Assembly (NCBI GenBank): GCA_021199595.1
Contig: JAJQHT010000205.1
Span: forward strand, 1-5,202
Direction of reading: 5' to 3'
DNA: 5,202 bases
Source of the DNA: Oscillospiraceae bacterium
GTDB lineage: Bacteria > Bacillota > Clostridia > Oscillospirales > Oscillospiraceae
Shown: positions 1 to 5,202 of the stretch, in pieces
Layout: every line of letters begins with the position of its first letter
Numbering within the stretch: the first letter of the stretch is position 1
Program-made: the position numbers and the translations under genes
Notes under the pieces: generated by a model
What the model was told of the DNA's origin: nothing
Databases searched by the model: none
What the model saw: the letters and a program-made list of their open reading frames with translations, nothing else

Positions 1-53
1 ACATGACGGAGGGCATGATAAACCTGGCTCGCCGCCGTGAAATGAATGTGTAA
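1..53 (+). CDS. Possible 3' end of an upstream gene (partial, unidentified)
   Basis: One forward frame is open from the left edge to a TAA at 51-53 and would encode a short basic tail ending in ARRREMNV. A second forward frame is also open from the edge until a TGA at 38-40, so the frame assignment is not secure. If the longer reading is right, the stop lies 37 bp before the lipoprotein start, which would fit an upstream gene transcribed in the same direction, possibly in the same operon. The piece is too short to recognise a family. Confidence 0.25.
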   Translation, partial: MTEGMINLARRREMNV

Positions 54-60
54 GACAGTA

Positions 61-76
61 TTTATAGCATTATAAA
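61..76. promoter_or_regulatory. 16-bp AT-rich inverted repeat abutting the lipoprotein ribosome binding site
   Basis: TTTATA (61-66) and TATAAA (71-76) are perfect inverted arms around GCAT. The right arm runs into the AAAGGAGG ribosome binding site. It could be an operator half-site or a weak hairpin touching the Shine-Dalgarno sequence. No convincing -35/-10 pair is visible in 1-90, so the operon promoter is probably further left or the operon continues from an upstream gene. With only A/T arms, chance is a real possibility. Confidence 0.25.
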
Positions 77-82
77 GGAGGA
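74..82 (+). promoter_or_regulatory. Ribosome binding site of the ABC substrate-binding lipoprotein
   Basis: AAAGGAGGA is a near-perfect Shine-Dalgarno sequence. The GGAGG core ends 9 bases before the ATG at 91, which fixes that start. The lipoprotein signal peptide begins directly at this codon. Confidence 0.85.
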
Positions 83-90
83 ATTTTATC

Positions 91-1170
91 ATGAAACGTA
101 TTGTATCCCTGCTGCTGGCCCTGTGCCTTGCGCTCTCCCTGGTCGGGTGTGCGTCGTCCTCGTCTGACAGCGCGGCGGAGGATGAAGTAGAAGCAGTGGA
201 CGCAGTAGACGAAGTGGACGCGGTGGATGCTGTGGAAGCTGTGGACGAAGTGTCTGAATCTGCCGGGGAAGACGAAGCTGCCGACAGCGCAAATGTGAAC
301 GTCATGGTACTCAACGGCACCACCGGCTTTGGCATGGCGAAGCTGATAACCGACGCGGCCAATGGCGATGCGGCGCTGAGCTATACCTTCTCCGTGGAGA
401 CGGACGCCAGCAACATCACCGCCGCGCTGATAAGCGGCACCTGCGATATTGCCGCTCTGCCTACCAACGCCGCTTCCACGATTTATAACAAGACCGAGGG
501 CGGCGTGCAGCTGCTGGCGCTGAATACGCTGGGCGTGCTGTATCTCGTGGTAAATGGGGAGGTCATGACCATCGACTCTCTCTCCGACCTGGAGGGGATG
601 ACCGTCTATGCCCCCGCGCAGAATCCCACGTATATCTTTGAAGCGCTCTGCGAAGCCGCCGATGTGAGCGTTACGGTGGACAATACCTATGCCCAGCCGG
701 CCGACCTGCGCACGGCCCTGGCCGCCGGCGAGGTGGATATTGCCGTCCTGCCGGAGCCGATGGTGACGATAGCCTGCTCCGCCAACGAGAGCCTTGTTGT
801 GGCGCTGGACATCACGGAGGAGTGGGACGCCGTCTATCCTGCGGGGAGCCTGGTGCAGGGCTGCGTTGTGGCCCGGACGGAATTTATTGAGGAAAACCCG
901 GAGGCTGTGGCCGCTTTCCTGGAGGAATATGAGGCGTCCATCGCCTATCTCAGCGAGGATATTTCCGCCGCCGCCCAGCTGGTAGAGGAGTCTGGCGTAT
1001 TCACCAGCGCCGCCGTGGCGGAGAAGGCCATCCCCAACTGCAACGTCTGCTTCATCACCGGCGAGGAGATGCAGACGGCCATGAGCGGCTACCTGGAAAT
1101 TCTCTTTGAGCTGTTCCCGGATTCCATCGGCGGCGCGCTGCCGGGGGATGACTTCTACTATCTCGGCTGA
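91..1170 (+). CDS. ABC transporter substrate-binding lipoprotein (NMT1/SsuA-like)
   Basis: This is the extracytoplasmic binding component of an ABC importer, anchored to the outer face of the membrane by a lipid. The signal peptide has KR at residues 2-3, a Leu/Ala-rich core and the lipobox LVGC with the lipidated Cys at residue 20. Residues ~21-68 are a Ser/Asp/Glu/Ala-rich tether that includes a Val-Asp/Glu-Ala repeat (33-54). The binding domain starts near residue 69. Family-like segments are GTTGFGMAKL (76-85), GTCDIAALPTNAA (116-128) and AAGEVDIAVLPEPM (211-224), typical of COG0715/NMT1-type periplasmic-binding proteins. The length, 359 aa, is normal for the class. The permease follows 9 bp downstream. 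Family members bind thiamine precursors, sulfonates, nitrate and other small molecules; the ligand here is not identifiable from sequence. The family call is firm and the substrate unknown. Confidence 0.92.
   Translation: MKRIVSLLLALCLALSLVGCASSSSDSAAEDEVEAVDAVDEVDAVDAVEAVDEVSESAGEDEAADSANVNVMVLNGTTGFGMAKLITDAANGDAALSYTFSVETDASNITAALISGTCDIAALPTNAASTIYNKTEGGVQLLALNTLGVLYLVVNGEVMTIDSLSDLEGMTVYAPAQNPTYIFEALCEAADVSVTVDNTYAQPADLRTALAAGEVDIAVLPEPMVTIACSANESLVVALDITEEWDAVYPAGSLVQGCVVARTEFIEENPEAVAAFLEEYEASIAYLSEDISAAAQLVEESGVFTSAAVAEKAIPNCNVCFITGEEMQTAMSGYLEILFELFPDSIGGALPGDDFYYLG
187..249 (+). repeat. Seven tandem 9-bp units inside the lipoprotein gene
   Basis: Seven in-frame 9-bp units, each GTR-GAN-GMN in form, encode Val-Asp/Glu-Ala/Glu triplets (VEA VDA VDE VDA VDA VEA VDE), with a further GTG following at 250. 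Units differ mostly at third codon positions, so the peptide pattern is better kept than the DNA. The segment lies just after the lipidated N-terminus and probably forms an acidic spacer between membrane and binding domain. Unit number could vary between strains by replication slippage. Confidence 0.85.
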
Positions 1171-1179
1171 GCCTGACAG

Positions 1180-1944
1180 ATGAAGCTCGTAAAACGGCTG
1201 GGCCGGGGCGTGCTGGTGCTGGCCTTTTGGCTCGGCCTGTGGGCGCTGCTGGCCCGTCTGGTGGACACGGCGCTGCTGCTGCCCGGGCCATGGGCTGTGG
1301 CGAAGCGTCTGGCGGAGCTTGCGGTGACGCTGGATTTCTGGCGCGCCACTGCCGTCAGTCTGCTGCGCGTTCTGCTGGGAGCGGTTTTGGGCATTGTTAC
1401 CGGGGTGCTGCTGGCGGCGCTGACGAGTCGCTTCAGGCTCCTGCGGGCGCTTCTCAGCCCCCTGCTCACCATCGTGCGGGCTACGCCGGTGGCGTCTATC
1501 ATCCTGCTGGCCCTCATCTGGCTGGGGCGGGATATTCTGCCCTGCTTTATCGTGTGGCTGATGGTGCTGCCGGTTGTGTGGGCCAATGTCTCCGCCGGGA
1601 TAGAGGCGGTGGACGGGCATCTTCTGGAGCTGGCCGCCGTATATCGCTTTTCCTGGGGGCGGACGCTCCGAAGAATCTATGTGCCGTCTGTCATGCCCTA
1701 TTTCCTCTCTGCCATGCGTACCGGCATGGGCCTTGCCTGGAAGGCCGGTGTGGCGGCGGAGGTGCTGACTGTCCCGGCCAAGTCCATCGGGCGGTATTTA
1801 TATGAGTCCAAGCTGTATCTTGAAACGACTGACCTGTTCGCGTGGACGGCGGTCGTGGTGCTTTGCAGTCTTGTCATTGAAAAGCTGATGCTCGCCGCCA
1901 TCGGGCGGATGGACAGGCGCTGGAACAGGGGAGGGCAGGCATGA
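1180..1944 (+). CDS. ABC transporter permease (SsuC/TauC/ThiX-type, BPD_transp_1)
   Basis: This is the integral membrane subunit that forms the translocation path of the importer. It is 254 aa with about six hydrophobic segments, near residues 11-33, 61-82, 91-115, 118-137, 173-196 and 219-241. The cytoplasmic coupling loop, which docks on the ATPase, is the EAA-type motif at about 150-169 (ELAAVYRFSWGRTLRRIYVP), followed by PYF and the family-like AWKAGVAAEVL (186-196). The length is typical of sulfonate/taurine/nitrate-type permeases. The ATG lies 9 bp after the lipoprotein TGA and has no strong Shine-Dalgarno sequence, so translation is probably coupled to the upstream gene. The TGA overlaps the ATPase start as ATGA. 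The family is certain; the cargo is not. Confidence 0.93.
   Translation: MKLVKRLGRGVLVLAFWLGLWALLARLVDTALLLPGPWAVAKRLAELAVTLDFWRATAVSLLRVLLGAVLGIVTGVLLAALTSRFRLLRALLSPLLTIVRATPVASIILLALIWLGRDILPCFIVWLMVLPVVWANVSAGIEAVDGHLLELAAVYRFSWGRTLRRIYVPSVMPYFLSAMRTGMGLAWKAGVAAEVLTVPAKSIGRYLYESKLYLETTDLFAWTAVVVLCSLVIEKLMLAAIGRMDRRWNRGGQA
1927..1934 (+). promoter_or_regulatory. Ribosome binding site of the ABC ATPase, inside the permease gene
   Basis: AGGGGAGG lies within the last permease codons and ends 6 bases before the ATG at 1941. It supports this start and the four-base ATGA stop/start overlap, a usual sign of coupled translation in an operon. Confidence 0.7.
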
Positions 1945-2537
1945 TTTATTATGACTCCGTAACCCTGACCTATGACGGAGCACCCGTGCTGGAGGATTTT
2001 TCCCTCCATATTGCGCCGGGGGCGCATATTGCCCTGATGGGCCGCTCCGGCTGCGGGAAATCCTCCGCGCTGAATTTAGCGGCGGGGCTTTTGACTCCGT
2101 CCGCCGGTTCTGTGCGGGTGGAGGCAAAAAGGCTTGCTTATGTGTTCCAGGAGCCGCGCCTGCTCCCCTGGCTGACGGCGGCGGAAAACATGAATGCAGT
2201 CCTCTCGGACAAGCCGGAGACCATGCCAAGGGCGCTGGAATGGCTGGCGGCCGTGGGTCTTGCAGACGCGGCGGGGAAGTACCCGGCGGAGCTTTCCGGC
2301 GGTATGCGCCAGCGTGTGAATCTGGCCCGCGCCCTGGCCTATGATGGGGACGCGCTCCTGCTGGACGAGCCGTTGGAGGGCCTTGACAAGCCGTTACAGG
2401 CGGAAATGCTGTCCCTCCTTCGCCGCTGTACGGAGGGGAAAACCCTTCTCCTGGCCACCCATGACCATGCCCAGGCCCAGGCGCTCGACTGCCGGATATT
2501 GAAGTATCAGGACAAAGCATTTGTTTCGGAAGAATAA
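1941..2537 (+). CDS. ABC transporter ATP-binding protein (SsuB/TauB-like, short form)
   Basis: This cytoplasmic ATPase powers the importer encoded by the two preceding genes. All hallmarks are present and intact: Walker A GRSGCGKSS (34-42), Q-loop VFQEPRLLPWLT (68-79), signature LSGGMRQR (118-125), Walker B ALLLDEP (138-144) with catalytic Glu143, D-loop GLD (147-149) and H-switch ATHD with His174. The QEPRLLPW stretch is characteristic of the nitrate/sulfonate/taurine importer branch. At 198 aa it is shorter than the usual ~240-260 aa SsuB/TauB proteins: the C-terminus ends about 24 residues after the H-switch and the spacing between Walker A and the Q-loop is compact. No catalytic element is lost, so this looks like a natural minimal version and not a truncation. 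The start overlaps the permease stop and an intrinsic terminator follows. Confidence 0.95.
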   Translation: MIYYDSVTLTYDGAPVLEDFSLHIAPGAHIALMGRSGCGKSSALNLAAGLLTPSAGSVRVEAKRLAYVFQEPRLLPWLTAAENMNAVLSDKPETMPRALEWLAAVGLADAAGKYPAELSGGMRQRVNLARALAYDGDALLLDEPLEGLDKPLQAEMLSLLRRCTEGKTLLLATHDHAQAQALDCRILKYQDKAFVSEE

Positions 2538-2547
2538 GCGATAAAAT

Positions 2548-2579
2548 AACACCCAGGCAGCCCGCCTGGATGTTTTTTT
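2548..2579 (+). terminator. Intrinsic terminator of the ABC importer operon, possibly bidirectional
   Basis: CCAGGC (2553-2558) and GCCTGG (2564-2569) form a perfect six-pair stem around the loop AGCCC. After one C/A mismatch the stem can extend by ACA/TGT-type pairs down to about 2548-2574. Seven T residues (2573-2579) follow, giving a classic forward terminator 10-15 bp after the ATPase stop. On the minus strand the same hairpin is followed by the less pure TGTTATTTTAT, so it may also stop transcripts of the converging deaminase gene. Confidence 0.85.
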
Positions 2580-2593
2580 AGTTTGCGCCGGTA

Positions 2594-3070
2594 TCATCCC
2601 GGTACGGTGTCGTCCTGGTCTATCCACTCCTGTACCTCTGTGATGCGAACGCCGTCCTCGCCCAGACGGGCAATAACGCGCTCTATGCCGGCGTTGATGA
2701 TGAGGCGGCGGCACATGGCGCAGGAGGTGGTGTCTGTGAGGCATTGGCCGGTCTTGGCGTCCCGGCCGACGAGGTACATGGTGGCGCCAATCATATCCCG
2801 CCGGGCGGCGGATATGATGGCGTTCGCCTCCGCGTGGACGGAGCGGCAAAGCTCATACCGCTGGCCGGATGGGATTTGCAGCTCCTCCCGGTGGCAAACG
2901 CCCAGGTCTACGCAGTTGCACCGTCCCCTGGGCGCGCCGTTATAGCCGGTGGCCAGAATCTCGTCATTTTTTACGATGATGGCCCCATAGGTTCGCCGCA
3001 GGCAGGTGGAACGCTCCCGCGCGGCGTCCGCGATGTCCAGATAATAATCAATTTTCTTTCTGCGCTCCAT
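2594..3070 (-). CDS. dCMP deaminase (ComEB-like cytidine/deoxycytidylate deaminase)
   Basis: Predicted cytosolic zinc enzyme that converts dCMP to dUMP, feeding thymidylate synthesis. The 158-aa product carries the catalytic HAE motif (His79, Glu81) and the second zinc motif CAMC (Cys117, Cys120), followed by RRLIINAGIERV, typical of dCMP deaminases. Upstream are TYGAIIVKNDEILATGYNGAPRG-type core residues (27-49) and a Cys/His cluster (Cys51, Cys53, Cys59, His60) in the region where many dCMP deaminases hold an extra structural zinc. The residue before Cys117 is Ser where many relatives have Pro; I recall SC-x-x-C forms in clostridial homologues, so activity is expected. The ATG at 3070 has a GGAGGAG ribosome binding site close upstream. 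The gene converges on the ABC operon. No comEA or comEC lies beside it, so the enzyme name is preferred to the competence name. Confidence 0.93.
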   Translation of the reverse strand: MERRKKIDYYLDIADAARERSTCLRRTYGAIIVKNDEILATGYNGAPRGRCNCVDLGVCHREELQIPSGQRYELCRSVHAEANAIISAARRDMIGATMYLVGRDAKTGQCLTDTTSCAMCRRLIINAGIERVIARLGEDGVRITEVQEWIDQDDTVPG

Positions 3071-3073
3071 TGG

Positions 3074-3080
3074 CTCCTCC
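3074..3080 (-). promoter_or_regulatory. Ribosome binding site of the dCMP deaminase gene
   Basis: Read on the minus strand, GGAGGAG lies three bases before the ATG at 3070-3068, with the GGAGG core five bases away. It supports the chosen start. Confidence 0.75.
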
Positions 3081-3100
3081 GTCAGATAAGATAAAGTGTT

Positions 3101-3135
3101 GATAATGATATTATTATAGAGGACAACGCGGCCAA
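3101..3135 (-). promoter_or_regulatory. Candidate promoter of the dCMP deaminase gene with an overlapping palindrome
   Basis: On the minus strand TTGGCC (3135-3130) could act as a -35 element (four of six consensus bases) and TAATAT (3113-3108) as a -10 element, with a 16-bp spacer. An overlapping TATAAT (3118-3113) is a better -10 but has no good -35 at proper distance. The -10 region also contains the palindrome ATAAT-GAT-ATTAT (3102-3114), a possible operator. The leader would be only some 30 bases. Assignment is by eye and tentative. Confidence 0.35.
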
Positions 3136-3217
3136 AAGGGTTACGTTTTGGTTAAGATTATTGCGTTGAAAAGAATGATTGCCGCTTTTACAAAGACGGG
3201 CTGCCTGTGGCGCCTTA

Positions 3218-5202
3218 TCAATCGACAGGGGTCAGGCATATCTCGCCAGTATATACGCCGGGAAGAATGTCTGTTTCCACACCGTCCACGGTCATAACGC
3301 CATCAATGGAGGAGGTCTCGTCGATTTCCAGACGGGTGATATAGGATTCTCCCGTCACCGTCCAGGTGGAGCCGTTTGTCATGGAGAGCAGAACGCCGTT
3401 GTTGATGGCCGGGCATACCTGATTTTCCACAACGCCGACGAGCTGCCAGTCTTCGGGATAAAGGTCGGTCTTTTCGTGGGTGGCAAAGGAGGCGGAGATA
3501 ACGCCGGTGAGCTGGACGCTGTCAAAGCGCAGGTCAAGATTCTGCACAGAGACCGCCCCGGTGGTGCCGTTATAGAAATCCCCTTCCAGCTCGATGTCGC
3601 TGAAGGATGCCACTACGTCCTTGGAGGTGCTTTCGGCAGGTTCCGCGCTGGCGGAGGCCTCTATCTCCTCATAGGAGGCGTAAGGCTCGGAATAGGGGCC
3701 GGGATAGGTGGAGTAGGTCACGCCGTCTATCTCCTCGTTGATGCGGGCGGCCTTGTCCAGGTCGATCATTTGCAGGATAACGCCGATTTCGGAGTTGAGC
3801 TGAACGCCCTCTGCGCCGTCCACAGTGATAGTGGCCACGCCGCTGCGGGTCAGGAAGCAGGCCCGCCCGGCGTTGATGACCGTGCTGCCGCCAACCTCCG
3901 CGCTGCCGCCGGAGTTATCGAAAATCATAATGGCGCTGCCGCCGGTGGTGAGAACACAGCCCGCAGGCTCGATGGAGGCCATTTCCTCCTCCGTCAGGCC
4001 CAGAGACAGCTCCTCGTTGAGGGCGGCTACGTTCTCGGTGGTGCTGTCGCCGAAATACACGCTCCCGCCGCCGGTCATGATAGCCGCATAGGTAGCCACG
4101 TCGAAGGTGCAGCCATAGAAGCGGTCTATGGCGTTGCCAATGCCGTAGCAGCCGTAAGCGGACTCGCCGGTGGACAGGAAGCTGCTGTTAATGCCGGTGA
4201 GCTTCACGTTGGAGCAGTCGTCCACGCTGAGAACGCCCCAGCCCTCCGTGGAGACGGTAGAGCAGATGAAGGTCTCCTGGGTGTCCGCACCCAGCATATT
4301 GGTCGCCCGGCAGTTGCCGGAAAGGCCCAGCATCCAGGGGACGCTTTTCATGTAGCCCAGGGAGGTAGAGGCGATATAATCGTCAGGCAGTACGCCGTCC
4401 TTGGCGGAAAGCAAAGAATTTTTCACGATTACATTGGCCCCACCGGCGGAAATCAGCGTGGAGCGAACCACGCCCTGTGTCTCAACGGTGCTGTTTTCCA
4501 GCACAAGGGTCGTGTCCTCGCCGGTGGCCATTACCGCCGCACCGTACACGGCGAAATCGTTGCCGACGTCGCCGTTTAGAATGATTTCGGCCTCCGAGAC
4601 CGTATAGCTGCCACCGTCTATGTAAATGCCGTTGAACAGGTCGCCCTCGCCGAGAATGGTCACGCCCTGGGCGCTTTCGTCCCCGACCTTGCCGGAGGAC
4701 ACGGCTGCCAGTACGCTCTTTTCCTCCACAAGGCCGGTCTCGTCAGCGTAGATGGCCTGGCGGAACTCGTGGATAAAGCCTGCGTTCGTATAGGGAACCA
4801 GGTTCTGCTCCGTAACGGTGAGTACCACATCCCCGGTGTATACGCCCGGCTCCAGATTCTGCTCCACGCCGTCCACCGTCAGGGTGATGGAGGCGTCCTC
4901 CGCCGTGGGGACAGAGAGAATTTCCACCCCCTCCGGGTATGCTGTAGTCTCCGTGAGTACGCCGCCGTCAATGACAGGCAGTGCTTCCGTAGTGGCGGAG
5001 GTGGCGGCGTCTGCTTCTTGTGTGGCATAGGTTTCCGCTGGAATGTAACCGCCGTCCGCCGTGGCGGCGATTCGGAAGCCAATGGTGTTAAAGGTTCCGG
5101 ATTCATCACGGCCTTCGCCGCGGGTGGAGGCGCTGCAACTGCGTGTGGTGGCATACCAGGATCCGCCTCGGACAACGCGCACTAACTGCCCTGCTTCTGC
5201 AC
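3218..5202 (-). CDS. Large probable surface protein: FGE-like domain end fused to predicted beta-helix region (5' part outside window)
   Basis: The frame is open to the right edge, so the true start lies beyond 5202. The GTG at 5182 is only an internal Val codon inside a domain. Numbering from it (654 residues to the stop), residues 1-40 match the C-terminal signature of the FGE-sulfatase/SUMF1 fold: RVVRGGSW, RSC, then NTIGFR. An Ala/Thr-rich linker follows (41-70). Residues ~172-470 are rich in Gly, Ser, Thr, Val and Asn with short alternating strands and turns (VTILGEG, TLVLENSTV, NVIVKNSLLSA, NVKLTGINSSF, ATITVDGAEGV), as in right-handed beta-helix proteins. A Ser/Glu/Pro/Tyr-rich linker spans 489-520, then another beta-rich stretch. 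A TVDGVE...PGVYTG motif occurs at both ends (99-123, 628-652). There is no LPXTG, C-terminal membrane helix or visible enzyme motif in the beta region. An extracellular location is inferred; the signal peptide would be outside the window. Function unknown. Confidence 0.85.
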   Translation of the reverse strand, partial: AEAGQLVRVVRGGSWYATTRSCSASTRGEGRDESGTFNTIGFRIAATADGGYIPAETYATQEADAATSATTEALPVIDGGVLTETTAYPEGVEILSVPTAEDASITLTVDGVEQNLEPGVYTGDVVLTVTEQNLVPYTNAGFIHEFRQAIYADETGLVEEKSVLAAVSSGKVGDESAQGVTILGEGDLFNGIYIDGGSYTVSEAEIILNGDVGNDFAVYGAAVMATGEDTTLVLENSTVETQGVVRSTLISAGGANVIVKNSLLSAKDGVLPDDYIASTSLGYMKSVPWMLGLSGNCRATNMLGADTQETFICSTVSTEGWGVLSVDDCSNVKLTGINSSFLSTGESAYGCYGIGNAIDRFYGCTFDVATYAAIMTGGGSVYFGDSTTENVAALNEELSLGLTEEEMASIEPAGCVLTTGGSAIMIFDNSGGSAEVGGSTVINAGRACFLTRSGVATITVDGAEGVQLNSEIGVILQMIDLDKAARINEEIDGVTYSTYPGPYSEPYASYEEIEASASAEPAESTSKDVVASFSDIELEGDFYNGTTGAVSVQNLDLRFDSVQLTGVISASFATHEKTDLYPEDWQLVGVVENQVCPAINNGVLLSMTNGSTWTVTGESYITRLEIDETSSIDGVMTVDGVETDILPGVYTGEICLTPVD
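3227..3301 (-). repeat. Copy 2 of a duplicated ~25-residue protein motif (TVDGVE...PGVYTG), at the extreme C-terminus
   Basis: It encodes TVDGVETDILPGVYTGE plus flanks and ends two residues before the stop codon. It matches the copy at 4814-4888 at 14 of 25 residues without gaps. The conserved blocks are TVDGVE, PGVYTG and LT. Confidence 0.8.
4814..4888 (-). repeat. Copy 1 of the duplicated ~25-residue protein motif, between the FGE-like tail and the beta-helix region
   Basis: It encodes TVDGVEQNLEPGVYTGD plus flanks, about 60 residues after the end of the FGE-like domain and before the long beta-rich region. Together with the C-terminal copy at 3227-3301 it brackets that region, which suggests a small beta-rich module used as a boundary or cap. 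Confidence 0.8.

Larger units (their letters stand above)
3071..3217. other. 147-bp intergenic region between two minus-strand genes
   Basis: It holds the ribosome binding site and candidate promoter of the dCMP deaminase gene. The part next to the stop codon of the large surface protein (about 3185-3217) should contain its transcription end, but only a weak minus-strand stem is seen: AAGGC (3215-3211) could pair with GUCUU (3198-3194) across a long loop, followed by UUGU and no real U-tract. The 11-mer CAGGCAGCCCG from the operon terminator recurs here in inverse orientation (3197-3207). No small ORF or structured RNA is convincing. Confidence 0.5.

Noticed and set aside
1..90. TPP or other riboswitch before the ABC importer operon
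   Set aside because: The 90 bases visible are too short for a full TPP aptamer ahead of the start and show none of its conserved elements. A regulator further left cannot be excluded.
187..249. CRISPR array or minisatellite-type non-coding repeat
   Set aside because: The units are only 9 bp, have no spacers, stay in frame and lie inside a well-supported coding sequence.
70..1620. 516-codon open frame on the minus strand opposite the lipoprotein and permease genes
   Set aside because: The product is rich in His, Gln, Arg and Gly with no domain, and it lies antisense to two well-supported ABC genes. Long antisense frames are expected in GC-rich codon-biased DNA.
2594..3070. Competence gene comEB in a DNA-uptake locus
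   Set aside because: The product is clearly a dCMP deaminase, but no comEA or comEC neighbour is present, so a competence role is not supported.
3185..3217. Intrinsic terminator for the surface-protein gene
   Set aside because: Only a five-pair stem with a wobble and a 14-base loop can be drawn, and no U-tract follows. It is too weak to annotate as a terminator.
3179..4579. 466-codon open frame on the plus strand opposite the surface-protein gene
   Set aside because: It is antisense to a continuous frame with recognisable domain and repeat motifs. Its product is Gly/Ala/His-rich with no family resemblance.
5180..5182. GTG as the start codon of the surface protein
   Set aside because: The frame stays open to the edge (AEAGQL precedes it), the GTG lies inside the FGE-like RVVRGGSW region, and no ribosome binding site precedes it. 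The real start is outside the window.

Overview
The window looks like chromosomal DNA of a fairly high-GC member of the Clostridia, probably a gut Oscillospiraceae/Lachnospiraceae-type bacterium. This is inferred from strong AAAGGAGG-type ribosome binding sites, a Gram-positive lipoprotein signal, a Firmicutes-style dCMP deaminase and the protein families present; no marker gene fixes the taxon. No rRNA, tRNA, insertion sequence, CRISPR array or phage gene was seen.

Layout. Positions 1-53 may hold the last codons of an upstream gene. Positions 91-2537 (+) form a compact three-gene operon for an ABC importer of the NMT1/SsuABC/TauABC type: a substrate-binding lipoprotein, a membrane permease 9 bp later, and an ATPase whose start overlaps the permease stop (ATGA). 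The operon ends in a clear intrinsic terminator at about 2548-2579. Converging on it, 2594-3070 (-) encodes a zinc-dependent dCMP deaminase. After a 147-bp intergenic region, 3218-5202 (-) holds the last ~661 codons of a large, probably extracellular protein that enters from beyond the right edge. Its visible part begins with the C-terminal end of a formylglycine-generating-enzyme-like (FGE-sulfatase/SUMF1-fold) domain and continues into a long Gly/Ser/Thr/Val-rich region that looks like a beta-helix.

Function. The three ABC proteins should form one importer: the lipoprotein captures a small molecule outside the membrane, the permease dimer forms the channel and the ATPase dimer drives it. 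The substrate cannot be read from sequence. The deaminase belongs to dTTP synthesis and has no evident link to its neighbours. The surface protein is the least ordinary item: an FGE-like tail fused to a predicted beta-helix whose two ends carry copies of the same ~25-residue motif.

The most noteworthy signals are the FGE-like/beta-helix fusion, the duplicated flanking motif, the seven-unit 9-bp tandem repeat that encodes an acidic tether in the lipoprotein, and two AT-rich palindromic sites next to translation or transcription start signals. None proves a new system. The FGE-like fusion deserves the first follow-up.
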